DNA of 34,816 nt. Source: Campylobacterota bacterium. GTDB lineage: Bacteria > Campylobacterota > Campylobacteria > Campylobacterales > QNZT01. The translations under genes were made by a program, and so were the position numbers. The notes below the pieces were generated by a model that worked only from the letters and a program-made list of their open reading frames with translations, ran no database searches and was not told where the DNA came from. Each line of letters starts with the position of its first letter. Position 1 is the stretch's first letter. The stretch covers positions 1 through 34,816 of the forward strand of contig JAHZKW010000132.1 of the NCBI GenBank assembly GCA_022600175.1, written 5' to 3'. Below are positions 1 through 8,510 of the stretch, one piece after another.

Positions 1-1779
1 AAATTTTTTGAAGTACACTATAAATATATCTCCACTGGGATCATATTTTCTGTACTTGCTACACTCTATCTCAATAGTACACAACTTACAACATCAACGT
101 TTATTATGTTACTTGTTCTACTCTTTTCATATATACTCTATTATCTTAAACGTAGACAATACCAATCAACCATTGATTCAGACAACATAAAGATACAAAA
201 CTTGCAAAATCATCAAAAGCATATTGAAAACAGTGGATACTATGCCACCCTCAATGAATCATTTCACATCACTTATGCGAACCGTATTTTTACCAAAGAT
301 TATGCACAAAACAGTAGAAACCTTTTAGGTGCTTATCTTTTTGAAGTTTTGCATATCTCTCCCAAAAGCATTATCCAAGAAGTGCAAAAAAATGGTAGTT
401 TTAAAGGGATCGTTGAGTCCACAAAAGAGAATCAAAAACAGTACCAAAGTATTGTGATACAACCATTATCAGACCTATTATCAAAAGAGTACTTTATCAT
501 CTGTAATAATGTAACAGACTCTATTAAAAGTGACCAAGAGCTCAAAGCACAATTTATGATCGATAAATTTACAGGACTCTCTACAAAGACAAAACTGATT
601 GATGATATTGAAGAATCAAAGTCAAAAACGACACTGCATCTTTATACACTTATTTATGTCAAAATTGATGCGTTCAGTGAAATCAATGAGTTTTTTGGTA
701 TTGACGCAGGCAATAAAATCCTCTCCTATGTTGCAAGTTGGCTATCCAAAGAACTTCCAACAAGAAAAGCGAAACTCTATAAACTTGATTTAGATACTTT
801 TGCAATTTATACAACACAACGATTAGGTATTGATACATTAGAAGATTATCTTAAGAAAATCTCTTCTAATGTAGAAAAAGAGAACTTCTACTTTAAAGAT
901 ACGGCGGTCAATATCTCTTTTACGCTAGGTGCTGCACGTAGTAAAACAGATATGATCAAGTGTGCATACTTAGCACTCAAAGATGCCAGTAATTTAAGAA
1001 AATCCTATAAAATTTATGATAAAAGCTGTGCACATGAAGAGCGTTTTATTAAAAATATTAAGATGAATCAGATGATCAAAGATGCAATAATTGAAAATCG
1101 TGTTGTACCTTTTTTCCAACCAATTTACAATTTAAAAACCAATAAAATTGAAAAATTTGAATCGCTTATACGTATACAAAGTAGAAATAACACTTATCTT
1201 GCACCTGCTGAATTTTTAGAAGTGGCAAAAAAATCAAAGCTCTATCTTGAACTCTCCCGATCAATGATTAAAAGCAGTTTTGATAAACTTGAATCGATCA
1301 ATATTCCGATCACCATCAACATCTCTATGGATGATATACTTGATAAAAAAGTATCCAACTTTATACTTCGTAAACTCACAAATACAGGAAAAGGTAAATT
1401 AATTACTTTTGAGATTGTCGAGAGTCAAGAGATTGAAAGCCATGTCAAAATAGCCAATTTTATTAAAAAAGTCAAAGCATTAGGTTGTAAAGTGGCTATT
1501 GATGATTTTGGCAGTGGTTACTCCAATTTTGAACAACTACTCAAACTTGATATTGATTATCTTAAAATAGATGGTTCCTTGATTAAAGATATTGACACTA
1601 ACAAAGAGAGTGAGATCGTGACAAGATCGATCATCTCATTTGCAAAAGAGCTAGGGATAAAAACTATTGCAGAGTTTGTCAGTACAGAAGCTGTCTTTAA
1701 AAAAGTCAAACGTTTAGGTGTTGACTATGCACAAGGATATCATATCGGAAAACCTAGCAGTTCTCTTAGTTTTCACTAA
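1..1779 (+). CDS. Membrane-anchored GGDEF/EAL cyclic-di-GMP protein (5' end outside window)
   Basis: The reading frame is open from base 1, so the gene begins upstream; the first in-window ATG (106) lies inside a second membrane segment and is not the true start. Order seen: two hydrophobic segments (about 31-75 and 103-150), a PAS-like region (about 230-550), a GGDEF-like domain (about 560-1020) and an EAL domain (about 1080-1770). The GGDEF signature is replaced by LDLDTF (near 784-801), so cyclase activity is unlikely. The EAL domain keeps the residues expected of a phosphodiesterase: ESL at 1159, INIS near 1318, FEIVES near 1408, DDFGSGY at 1501, LKID at 1561, AEF at 1669 and QGYHIGKP near 1732. 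From the family it should hydrolyse c-di-GMP at the inner membrane; the degenerate GGDEF may act as a GTP sensor, which is inference. The next gene, on the opposite strand, ends 3 bases away. Confidence 0.9.
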   Translation, partial: KFFEVHYKYISTGIIFSVLATLYLNSTQLTTSTFIMLLVLLFSYILYYLKRRQYQSTIDSDNIKIQNLQNHQKHIENSGYYATLNESFHITYANRIFTKDYAQNSRNLLGAYLFEVLHISPKSIIQEVQKNGSFKGIVESTKENQKQYQSIVIQPLSDLLSKEYFIICNNVTDSIKSDQELKAQFMIDKFTGLSTKTKLIDDIEESKSKTTLHLYTLIYVKIDAFSEINEFFGIDAGNKILSYVASWLSKELPTRKAKLYKLDLDTFAIYTTQRLGIDTLEDYLKKISSNVEKENFYFKDTAVNISFTLGAARSKTDMIKCAYLALKDASNLRKSYKIYDKSCAHEERFIKNIKMNQMIKDAIIENRVVPFFQPIYNLKTNKIEKFESLIRIQSRNNTYLAPAEFLEVAKKSKLYLELSRSMIKSSFDKLESINIPITINISMDDILDKKVSNFILRKLTNTGKGKLITFEIVESQEIESHVKIANFIKKVKALGCKVAIDDFGSGYSNFEQLLKLDIDYLKIDGSLIKDIDTNKESEIVTRSIISFAKELGIKTIAEFVSTEAVFKKVKRLGVDYAQGYHIGKPSSSLSFH

Positions 1780-1782
1780 TAG

Positions 1783-2049
1783 CTACTTACTCATCTGCGC
1801 TTTCTTTTCACTCTTCATAAGCCACACAAACACTTCAGCGACTGCCTTATAAAGATTAGGTGGAATTTGTTCATCAAGATCAAGATTTAAAAGGCTCTCT
1901 GCTAATGCTTTATTTTGAAAAATAGGTACATCAAATTCATCTGCTTTTTGCATAATCTTTTCAGCAATAATCCCCTGTCCTTTAGCAACAACTTTGGGTG
2001 CTGAAGACTCTTGTTCTTGATATTTAAGTGCGACTGCTTTTTTTTCCAC
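1783..2049 (-). CDS. Stand-alone FlhB C-terminal domain protein (FlhX-like)
   Basis: An 88-residue protein matching only the cytoplasmic C-terminal domain of the flagellar export switch FlhB: VALKY, APKVVAKG, a central DVPIFQNKALAESL-type stretch, then EQIPPNLYKAVAEV. It has no membrane region and no NPTH autocleavage motif; it starts almost exactly where the cleaved FlhB-CC fragment would begin. Campylobacterota are known to carry such FlhB2/FlhX proteins, which in Helicobacter can substitute for the FlhB C-terminal fragment, so a role in export substrate switching is likely. The start is GTG inside TAGTG, sharing one base with the pgeF stop, so translational coupling is expected. The C-terminus is Lys-rich. 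No other flagellar gene is in the window. Confidence 0.82.
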   Translation of the reverse strand: MEKKAVALKYQEQESSAPKVVAKGQGIIAEKIMQKADEFDVPIFQNKALAESLLNLDLDEQIPPNLYKAVAEVFVWLMKSEKKAQMSK

Positions 2050-2792
2050 TATTTTAACCTCATAATACCTGCGAACCGACCTGTTACACCCTCTCTTCGA
2101 TATGAAAAGTAGTCTGTATCACAACAACTACAGACTACAGACGATTCAATATTAATCTCTTTAACACCGACAGTAAGTAGTTGATCAATATTCATACGTT
2201 GCAAATCTAAGTACCAACTTTCATTATTATGTCTGAGATATTGTTCACCAAAGTTATCTGTGACAATCGCTGCTATTTCACTGCCTATTTCATAACAACA
2301 CTGATGAATTGATGGTCCTAAGTAAACTAAAAGCTTGGATGCAGATACGTCAAACTGCTCTATCATACACCCAACTGTCTTTTTAGCAATCTCTTGAAAA
2401 GTACCATTACGTCCTGCATGTGCTACACCTATAACATTTTTAACAGGATCATAAAGTAATATCGGTATACAATCTGCAACCATCACCATGAGCGGAATAT
2501 TCTTTTGATTGGTAACAAGCGCATCACAGTTATTAATCTTATTTAACGCACAATGATCAATAACCTCTATACGTGCACCATGTACTTGATCCATGTAGAT
2601 TAAATTCTCTAATAAAAAATCAGATCTCTTAGCCAATAATGTTCTATTTTCTAATACTTTTTGGAGATCATCCCCTACATGAAGTGCGAGATTAAGGCTA
2701 TCATAGGGTATATGGCTCACACCACCATATCTATTGGTAAGATCATACCCTACATAATCAATATAGGGATTAAAAAGTTTAATATCTATCAT
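2049..2792 (-). CDS. pgeF: Laccase-domain protein PgeF/YfiH (peptidoglycan editing factor)
   Basis: A 247-residue YfiH/DUF152 family protein. The predicted metal ligands of this family are visible as His71 (DQVHG), Cys108 (VADCIP) and His125 (AHAGRNG); the conserved LGPSIHQCCYEIG and the C-terminal CCDTDYFSYRREG stretch are also present. Family members oxidise phenols and act on purine nucleosides in vitro, and the E. coli protein prevents misincorporation of L-Ser into peptidoglycan precursors; which activity applies here cannot be read from sequence. The start overlaps the response-regulator stop by 4 bases (ATGA), and the stop overlaps the next GTG by 1 base, so the three genes form one operon. 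Confidence 0.88.
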   Translation of the reverse strand: MIDIKLFNPYIDYVGYDLTNRYGGVSHIPYDSLNLALHVGDDLQKVLENRTLLAKRSDFLLENLIYMDQVHGARIEVIDHCALNKINNCDALVTNQKNIPLMVMVADCIPILLYDPVKNVIGVAHAGRNGTFQEIAKKTVGCMIEQFDVSASKLLVYLGPSIHQCCYEIGSEIAAIVTDNFGEQYLRHNNESWYLDLQRMNIDQLLTVGVKEINIESSVVCSCCDTDYFSYRREGVTGRFAGIMRLK

Positions 2793-3466
2793 GGCGATAT
2801 ATTTAACTTATAGCCTTGGCCCTTCACAACTTCTAAGCATAAATCAGGCATTTTACTCTTTAGCCTATGCAACAACTGCCTTCGACTTGTATCACTTACA
2901 AAATTTCCTTGCCAAATTTCATCATCTAACAATGTATATGGAACAATATTACCTTTAGCATTGATTAACATAAAAAGCAAAATTTTTTCATTACCTGTTA
3001 AACTAATACGTTGATCTTCATAATAGACAGTATGACACTCTGCACGATATTGATATCCATTACATATAGGAGTTAACCCACTAGCTTGAAATGAGTTCTT
3101 CTTAATACAAAGCTTAATTAGTACTTTTAACTCATCTTCTCGAAATGGTTTAACCAAATAACCAATAAAATCAACATCGGATGCACGTTCAAGTGTATTA
3201 TCATCTTGAAAAGCAGTTAAAAAGATAACAGGAATACCGTAACGTTTCTGTAGTTTGGATGCTATCTCTATACCATCTTCTTTCCCACCTAAACGTATAT
3301 CTGAGATTAAAAGATTGATGGTATTATCTGCTATAGCTTGTAAAGCATCTTGATAGTCAGCAACAACAGAGAGTACATCGCATCCACTCTGTTCTACAAT
3401 ACGTACAATATCCATACCGATAATCGTATCATCTTCAACAATGAGAACATTTAATTTTAAACTCAT
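2789..3466 (-). CDS. OmpR-like response regulator (receiver plus winged-helix DNA-binding domain)
   Basis: A 225-residue two-domain regulator. The N-terminal receiver shows the acidic pocket EDD (11-13), the phospho-acceptor Asp56 (ISDIRL), Thr84 (FLTA) and Lys106 (VKPF). Residues about 140-222 form a Trans_Reg_C-type winged helix (SLTGNEKILLFMLI, YTLLDDEIW, RRQLLHRLKSK, VVKGQGYKL). It should be phosphorylated by a histidine kinase and bind DNA, but no kinase gene lies beside it, so partner and targets are unknown. It is the first gene of an operon with pgeF and the flhX-like gene. Upstream lies a TATAAT box on the same strand; no strong ribosome-binding site is visible before the ATG. Confidence 0.88.
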   Translation of the reverse strand: MSLKLNVLIVEDDTIIGMDIVRIVEQSGCDVLSVVADYQDALQAIADNTINLLISDIRLGGKEDGIEIASKLQKRYGIPVIFLTAFQDDNTLERASDVDFIGYLVKPFREDELKVLIKLCIKKNSFQASGLTPICNGYQYRAECHTVYYEDQRISLTGNEKILLFMLINAKGNIVPYTLLDDEIWQGNFVSDTSRRQLLHRLKSKMPDLCLEVVKGQGYKLNISP

Positions 3467-3499
3467 ATGATAATTACTCTAAACTATTGATTTACTATC

Positions 3500-3505
3500 A
3501 TTATA
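3500..3505 (-). promoter_or_regulatory. Putative -10 box for the response regulator-pgeF-flhX operon
   Basis: TATAAT on the minus strand, about 34 bases before the response-regulator ATG, giving a leader of roughly 27 bases. No clear -35 box is seen, which is usual for sigma-70 promoters of this phylum. Confidence 0.42.
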
Positions 3506-3563
3506 CATCATAATAGATAAAGTATTAACGTTATGAAAAGTTTTGTCTGTTCATTAAATCTAC

Positions 3564-3995
3564 TTATTTACTTCGTACACAGCGTACAAATGTTTTAACT
3601 TTTGATTTATTCCCAATATTAGTTCTACCATCAGCAAAATCTACACCCCAAGCAAATGTCTTATCCATCATATAAGTTGTCTGACTCCAATAATAAAACC
3701 CTGCTGCATTGACAAATACTTTAGAGATGGCAGGAGAATCTGTTTCATAATCAACCAATGTTAGTAACTCTTGATTGGTTGGCAATCTCCAATCATCAAA
3801 TCCATCAAGAGATAAATTATCACAATAACGTACTGCTTCATCCCATAGTGCAGTTTTGACAACATCCTTATTATCTGAATAATCATCTTGCCAATCAAGT
3901 TGTGTTGTAAGATCTTGAACATACCCATCTTGACGAATCAATTCAGCATGTAAGAGTGAAAATGTAAATGTTAAAAATAATAAAAAATGTTTCAT
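3564..3995 (-). CDS. Secreted DUF1566 (Lcl C-terminal-like) domain protein
   Basis: A 143-residue protein with a hydrophobic signal peptide (residues 1-17, ending LLHA), so it should be exported to the periplasm or surface. The mature part is a single DUF1566 domain: DLTTQLDWQDD, DDWRLPTNQELLTLVDY, YYWSQTTY and a WGVDFADGR stretch, ending in VRCVR. Two Cys (in YCDNL and in VRCVR) could form a disulphide. The family is related to C-type-lectin-like/FGE-like folds and has no agreed enzymatic role. It reads in the same direction as ribE but is separated by about 93 bases and has its own likely promoter and a GGAG about 12 bases before the ATG, so it is probably a single-gene unit. Confidence 0.8.
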   Translation of the reverse strand: MKHFLLFLTFTFSLLHAELIRQDGYVQDLTTQLDWQDDYSDNKDVVKTALWDEAVRYCDNLSLDGFDDWRLPTNQELLTLVDYETDSPAISKVFVNAAGFYYWSQTTYMMDKTFAWGVDFADGRTNIGNKSKVKTFVRCVRSK

Positions 3996-4020
3996 CGTTG
4001 GCTATACTCCTGATACAAAA

Positions 4021-4026
4021 AGTATA
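4021..4026 (-). promoter_or_regulatory. Putative -10 box for the DUF1566 gene
   Basis: TATACT on the minus strand about 25 bases before the ATG at 3995, with an AGGAG between it and the start. It is the best -10 candidate in the gap between ribE and this gene. Confidence 0.35.
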
Positions 4027-4088
4027 ACGATGCAACGTTACATTGAGTGTTACATATGAAAAATGTACTATTATTTTTTACTTATTGT

Positions 4089-4697
4089 CTAATATCGTGC
4101 CATAATATTATCAATAGTTTCCCAACTCAATGTTTTATCCTTAGAAAACATATGATAGAGGTATCGTGCAAACATATCTGTTTCAATATTCACACGTGTT
4201 CCCACTTGATAACTTTCAAAAAGTGTATTTTTCATGGTATGAGGTATTACAGTTAAACGAAAAATCTGTTTTTCAATACTATTAACTGTCAAACTCACAC
4301 CATCAATAGTAATACTCCCTTTAGGAATAATGTACTTTATAAACTTTTCATCTACGTGAATAAAGAAGTCATATGCTTTTTCTTGTTTATTAATCTGATC
4401 AATTGTACCAACCGTATCTATGTGCCCTTGTACAATATGCCCTTCAAGACGATCACTAACACGCATTGCAGGCTCCATATGGACTTTACCCTTTAGGTTT
4501 TCTAAAGCTAAAATCGACTTGGATTCACTTGAAAGCTCCACCGTAAACTCACCATCACCAAAGCGTACTACTGTCAAACATGCACCATTGATTGCGATTG
4601 AATCCCCAATACCAGGTCTATAGTTAGCTTTTAGTGTTAAAAATCCATCTTCCATCTGCTTGACCGTAGCCAATTCTCTTATCAATCCTGTAAACAT
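4089..4697 (-). CDS. ribE: Riboflavin synthase, alpha chain
   Basis: A 202-residue protein beginning with the near-invariant MFTGLIRE of riboflavin synthase, which dismutates two 6,7-dimethyl-8-ribityllumazine molecules into riboflavin. The two internal lumazine-binding repeats are visible: [11 protein letters not shown] (first) and [12 protein letters not shown] (second), with [13 protein letters not shown] between them. Length is normal for the family. The start is fixed by the conserved N-terminus, yet a TATAAT on the same strand ends only 7 bases before it, so the transcript may have almost no leader. It diverges from mnmG. The other riboflavin gene in the window, ribA, is 24 kb away, so there is no rib operon here, and no FMN riboswitch fits in the short upstream gap. 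Confidence 0.95.
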   Translation of the reverse strand: MFTGLIRELATVKQMEDGFLTLKANYRPGIGDSIAINGACLTVVRFGDGEFTVELSSESKSILALENLKGKVHMEPAMRVSDRLEGHIVQGHIDTVGTIDQINKQEKAYDFFIHVDEKFIKYIIPKGSITIDGVSLTVNSIEKQIFRLTVIPHTMKNTLFESYQVGTRVNIETDMFARYLYHMFSKDKTLSWETIDNIMARY

Positions 4698-4703
4698 AAG
4701 CTG

Positions 4704-4709
4704 ATTATA
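4704..4709 (-). promoter_or_regulatory. Putative -10 box for ribE
   Basis: TATAAT on the minus strand, 6 bases from the ribE ATG (4697-4695). A start 6-8 bases downstream would fall on or beside the A of the ATG, giving a leaderless or nearly leaderless mRNA. An upstream alternative is TATAAC on the minus strand at 4719-4724. Confidence 0.4.
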
Positions 4710-4720
4710 CCAAAGTTTGT

Positions 4721-4726
4721 TATAAT
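4721..4726 (+). promoter_or_regulatory. Putative -10 box for mnmG
   Basis: TATAAT on the plus strand, 26 bases before the ATG at 4752. Its last two bases overlap an upstream in-frame ATG (4725), which argues that 4725 is promoter rather than start codon. It sits 11 bases from the opposing ribE -10 box. Confidence 0.5.
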
Positions 4727-4751
4727 GCCAAAAAATTTAAAAGTAAATAAA

Positions 4752-6644
4752 ATGGAATTTGATGTAATTGTAATCGGTGGTGGTCATGCAGGAATTGAAG
4801 CCTCTCTGGCAAGTGCTAGAATGGGTAAAAAAACACTGCTTTTGACAATACTTGCTGATCGAATTGGGGCAGTGAGTTGTAATCCCGCTGTTGGAGGTCT
4901 GGCAAAAGGACATCTTGTCAAAGAGATAGATGCCTTAGGCGGTGAAATGGGGCGTTGTACAGATAGAACAGGTATACAGTATCGTATCCTTAATGCTTCA
5001 AAAGGACCAGCTGTAAGAGGTAGCCGTGCACAGATAGATATGGATCGTTATAGTATCTATATGCGAGATATCTGTTTAAACACGGACAATCTCACAGTCA
5101 AACAAGAGATTGCAGAAGAGCTGATTGTAGAAGATCAGACGATCACTGGTGTTGTCACGCACCTTCAAACCCGCTACAATGCAAAAAAAATAATCATCAC
5201 CTCAGGTACCTTTTTAAAGGGGCTTATTCATATCGGTGAATTTAAACAAGAAGCAGGTCGTGCAGGTGAATTTCCTTCAAATAAGCTGAGCGATTCTTTA
5301 CGCACTCTTGGACTTGATCTTGGACGTTTAAAAACTGGTACGTGTCCAAGGATTGATGCAAAAAGCATTGATTTTTCAGTCATGGATGCACAACCAGGAG
5401 ATGACGATCCAATCCCGTTTAGTTTTAGAACCGATCGAGATTCATTCACCCCTACCCAACTGCCATGTTTTATCACCTATACCAATATGAGTACACATGA
5501 TATCATCTCAGGAAACTTTCACAGAGCACCTCTTTTTACAGGGCAAATAGAAGGTGTAGGACCAAGATATTGTCCAAGTATTGAAGATAAGGTCAATCGT
5601 TTTGCAGAAAAAGAGCGTCACCACCTTTTTATCGAACCCCAAACGATAGAAGCGACAGAATACTATATTAATGGACTCACTACATCACTCCCGCCTGATG
5701 TACAACTCAAAATGCTTCACTCAATCAGAGGTCTTGAAAATGCAAAGATTGTACGTTATGGATATGCAATAGAATATGATTATGTCAACCCCACGGAACT
5801 GACACATACACTAGAAACCAAAAAAATTTCAGGACTCTACTGTGCAGGACAAATTAATGGTACAACAGGTTATGAAGAAGCAGGTGCTCAAGGATTGATG
5901 GCAGGTATCAATGCTGTACTTGCATTGGATAAAAAATCACCTCTTATTTTACGGCGTGATGAAGGATATATTGGGGTACTTATTGATGACTTAGTGACTA
6001 AAGGTACGAAAGAACCTTATCGTATGTTTACAAGCCGAGCAGAATACCGCCTACTCTTAAGAGAAGACAATGCAGATTTAAGACTAAGCCATTATGGTCA
6101 TCAAATAGGTCTGCTTAATGACACTTTTTATGAAAAAATATTACAAAAAGAGAAAGATGTCTCTTATGCAAAAATCTACCTTAGTGAACACTTCACTACA
6201 CCATCTAAAGAGAATTCTGCCATTTTAGAATCAATTGATGAAGATAAGGTTACTGATAAAGTAGCACTTAAAAGTGTTGTAGGGAGAAAAAGCTTCACCA
6301 TTGCAAAATTAGATCAACTCATTCCAGAGTTTTCCCATTTTACAAAAGATGCAAAAGAGCAGATTCTTATAGAGTCCAAATATGCTAATTACATTGAAAA
6401 ACAACAAAATCAAATTGATAAAATGAAAAATTTGATTAACATTAAAATCCCTCAAAACTTTCCTTTTGAGAAAGTAGCAGGATTAAGTTCTGAGATTATC
6501 GAAAAATTTAATACTTTTAATCCTCCAACATTACATGCAGCTAGTCAAATTAGCGGTGTTACTCCTGCTGCAATTGATATCTTACATATCTATATAAAAA
6601 TGGATCAAAAAGCTTCAAAAAAGAGTTCTTCACAAAAAATATAA
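4752..6644 (+). CDS. mnmG: tRNA uridine-34 5-carboxymethylaminomethyl modification enzyme MnmG (GidA)
   Basis: A 630-residue FAD protein that, with MnmE, installs the (carboxymethyl)aminomethyl group on wobble uridine 34 of several tRNAs. Visible features: the dinucleotide-binding [11 protein letters not shown] (GGGHAG at residues 9-14), [12 protein letters not shown], the [11 protein letters not shown] stretch, [17 protein letters not shown], and the [18 protein letters not shown] block of the C-terminal part. An in-frame ATG at 4725 would add nine residues but lies in the TATAAT promoter box, and [11 protein letters not shown] matches the family's usual N-terminus, so 4752 is chosen. It is transcribed alone, about 100 bases before petA, which has its own promoter. 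The last residues are Lys/Ser-rich. Confidence 0.96.
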   Translation: MEFDVIVIGGGHAGIEASLASARMGKKTLLLTILADRIGAVSCNPAVGGLAKGHLVKEIDALGGEMGRCTDRTGIQYRILNASKGPAVRGSRAQIDMDRYSIYMRDICLNTDNLTVKQEIAEELIVEDQTITGVVTHLQTRYNAKKIIITSGTFLKGLIHIGEFKQEAGRAGEFPSNKLSDSLRTLGLDLGRLKTGTCPRIDAKSIDFSVMDAQPGDDDPIPFSFRTDRDSFTPTQLPCFITYTNMSTHDIISGNFHRAPLFTGQIEGVGPRYCPSIEDKVNRFAEKERHHLFIEPQTIEATEYYINGLTTSLPPDVQLKMLHSIRGLENAKIVRYGYAIEYDYVNPTELTHTLETKKISGLYCAGQINGTTGYEEAGAQGLMAGINAVLALDKKSPLILRRDEGYIGVLIDDLVTKGTKEPYRMFTSRAEYRLLLREDNADLRLSHYGHQIGLLNDTFYEKILQKEKDVSYAKIYLSEHFTTPSKENSAILESIDEDKVTDKVALKSVVGRKSFTIAKLDQLIPEFSHFTKDAKEQILIESKYANYIEKQQNQIDKMKNLINIKIPQNFPFEKVAGLSSEIIEKFNTFNPPTLHAASQISGVTPAAIDILHIYIKMDQKASKKSSSQKI

Positions 6645-6688
6645 AAAAAATCACACCTCTTTTAGATATCTGACTCAAATCAATGGCT

Positions 6689-6711
6689 TATAATCCGATA
6701 TAAGCTATAAT
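6689..6711 (+). promoter_or_regulatory. Two tandem -10 boxes upstream of petABC
   Basis: Two TATAAT hexamers on the plus strand, at 6689-6694 and 6706-6711, 17 bases apart. The nearer one would give a leader of about 24 bases before the petA ATG at 6742. Two start sites are possible; no clear -35 box is seen for either. Confidence 0.45.
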
Positions 6712-6741
6712 GAGTAGTTAAAATTTCTAAAAGGAGTGCGT

Positions 6742-7248
6742 ATGGCTGTTGAAAAAGACAGAAGAAGTTTTCTTGGATTCGCTCTTGGTGGTTTCACTGC
6801 GGTTGGCGGTGTGGCTGCACTAGGTGCGATGAAGGGAAGCTGGGATCCTCTTCCAAGCGTTAAAGCAGCAGGTTTTACAACTGTTGATTTAAGCGGCGCA
6901 GAAGAGAATGTGTTAAATGTTGAAAAGTGGAGAGGGAAACCTATCTTTATTTTGAAAAAAAGTGCGGATATGAAGGCAAACGATAGAGATATCGTTATAG
7001 GTGACGCGAGATACCATGTCTCTATAGGACTTTGTACCCATCTTGGATGTATTCCTGCATATTTTCCAAAAGACCAGCAGTTTGTCTGCGCATGTCATGG
7101 CGGAATGTTTGATGCAAGCGGTGAAGTACTCAAAGCACCACCTCCAAAACCTCTTGTTATTCCACCATTTAAACTTGATGGTACAAAATTGGTTCTTGGT
7201 GAAGAGGGTGAAGAGTACAAAAAAATGAAAACTGCTGGCTTAGTATAA
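6742..7248 (+). CDS. petA: Rieske 2Fe-2S subunit of the cytochrome bc1-type complex
   Basis: A 168-residue Rieske protein. A twin-arginine signal (RRSFLGF, residues 7-13) followed by a hydrophobic Gly/Ala-rich anchor fits Tat export with the helix kept as membrane anchor. Box I is CTHLGC (Cys98, His100, Cys103) and box II CACHGG (Cys116, Cys118, His119): the four cluster ligands and the disulphide pair are present. It accepts electrons from menaquinol at the periplasmic side and passes them to the cytochrome c subunit. The start is set by AAGGAG (6731-6736) five bases before ATG 6742; the GTG at 6736 overlaps this ribosome-binding site and is rejected. It is first in petABC, 10 bases before petB. 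Confidence 0.95.
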   Translation: MAVEKDRRSFLGFALGGFTAVGGVAALGAMKGSWDPLPSVKAAGFTTVDLSGAEENVLNVEKWRGKPIFILKKSADMKANDRDIVIGDARYHVSIGLCTHLGCIPAYFPKDQQFVCACHGGMFDASGEVLKAPPPKPLVIPPFKLDGTKLVLGEEGEEYKKMKTAGLV

Positions 7249-7258
7249 AGGAGGAAAT

Positions 7259-8500
7259 ATGGCACATTTTGATGATAAAGCAAAACCATTTTCCAATAAA
7301 TGGATGGATGAACGTTTAGCGGTCAATACTCTCAATCGTGTACTCGCGACAGAATATTGGATTCCTAAAAATATCAACTTTTTATGGGCAATGGGTATGG
7401 TTTTGGCTGTGACATTTGCACTACTAACAATTTCTGGTATTTTTCTTCTTATGTACTACAAGCCAGATGTTAATCTCGCATTTGATTCTGTAAACTATAC
7501 AATTATGGCTGAAGTTGGTTATGGATGGCTTTGGAGACATATTCACGGGGTAGCTGCATCGGCAGTCTTTTTGATTATCTATATTCATATGTTTACTGGT
7601 ATCTATTATGGTTCTTATAAAAAAGGACGTGAGATGATCTGGATCACAGGTATGCTTCTTTTTGTCACTTTTAGTGCTGAAGCATTTAGTGGATATATGC
7701 TGCCTTGGGGACAGATGAGCTACTGGGCTGGTATGGTTATTACTAACTTATTTGAAGGATTCTCTCCTGATCTTGCTGGCGGTATGTTAAATGCTCCTGG
7801 GCTTGTTGAATGGATTAGAGGTGACTTTGTACCGGGTGATGCATACTTGACGAGATTCTTTATGTTACATGTACTATTACTACCATTAGTGATTATGGCA
7901 CTTATAGGTCTTCACTTTGGTGCACTTAGAATTCCACATGTAAATAACCAAGATGGTGAAGAGATTGATTTTGATGCTGAAAGTAAAAAATACCTAGCTG
8001 GTGACACTCAAGGTTCAAAAGTTATTAGATTCCAATGGGATTTTTTAAGTAAAGATATCTTCGTACTTGGTGTATTCTTGATATTCTTCTTTTATCTTAC
8101 ATTCTACCACTATAGTTTTGCATTAGATCCAGTAAACTTTGATCCTGCAGACGGTCTTAAAACACCTGCGCATATCTATCCTGAATGGTATTTCCTATGG
8201 AGTTATGAAATTCTAAGACCATTCCCTAAAGATCCTGGTCTTGTAGCATTTGCATTTGCACAAGTTGCATTTTTCCTTCTTCCATTCTTAGATAGAAGTC
8301 CAAATGTTGCTCCTGCAAACAGAAGAGGTCTATTTGCAATCTGGTTCTGGGTACTACTAATAGATATGATCGTATTGACAGTTATGGGTAAACTACCTCC
8401 TGAAGGCATTTATAACGTAATTGGTGCAGTTGCTGCTTGGACATTCTTGATTCTTTTTGCATTGCTGCCTATTATCACAATGCTAGAGAAGAAAAAGTAG
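7259..8500 (+). CDS. petB: Cytochrome b subunit of the cytochrome bc1-type complex
   Basis: A 413-residue integral membrane protein with eight or so hydrophobic helices, a full-length fused cytochrome b. It carries two b haems and the quinol sites. First haem-ligand pair: His96 and His110 (13 residues between). Second pair: LHVLLLPLVIMALIGLH, with 14 residues between the histidines, the spacing typical of b6 rather than mitochondrial b. GYMLPWGQMSYWAG and the Qo-site PEWYFL motif (PEWY, the low-potential-quinol type) are present. A strong GGAGG precedes the ATG (about 7251). It is followed by petC after 10 bases. The complex pumps charge during menaquinol oxidation. Confidence 0.96.
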   Translation: MAHFDDKAKPFSNKWMDERLAVNTLNRVLATEYWIPKNINFLWAMGMVLAVTFALLTISGIFLLMYYKPDVNLAFDSVNYTIMAEVGYGWLWRHIHGVAASAVFLIIYIHMFTGIYYGSYKKGREMIWITGMLLFVTFSAEAFSGYMLPWGQMSYWAGMVITNLFEGFSPDLAGGMLNAPGLVEWIRGDFVPGDAYLTRFFMLHVLLLPLVIMALIGLHFGALRIPHVNNQDGEEIDFDAESKKYLAGDTQGSKVIRFQWDFLSKDIFVLGVFLIFFFYLTFYHYSFALDPVNFDPADGLKTPAHIYPEWYFLWSYEILRPFPKDPGLVAFAFAQVAFFLLPFLDRSPNVAPANRRGLFAIWFWVLLIDMIVLTVMGKLPPEGIYNVIGAVAAWTFLILFALLPIITMLEKKK

Positions 8501-8510
8501 GAGGTGCGGA

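Noticed and set aside
8-190. 60-residue ORF at the left edge
   Set aside because: It overlaps the partial GGDEF/EAL frame, which is open from base 1 and clearly coding.
4725-4751. Upstream ATG start for mnmG
   Set aside because: It overlaps a TATAAT promoter box, and the conserved N-terminus begins at the ATG at 4752.
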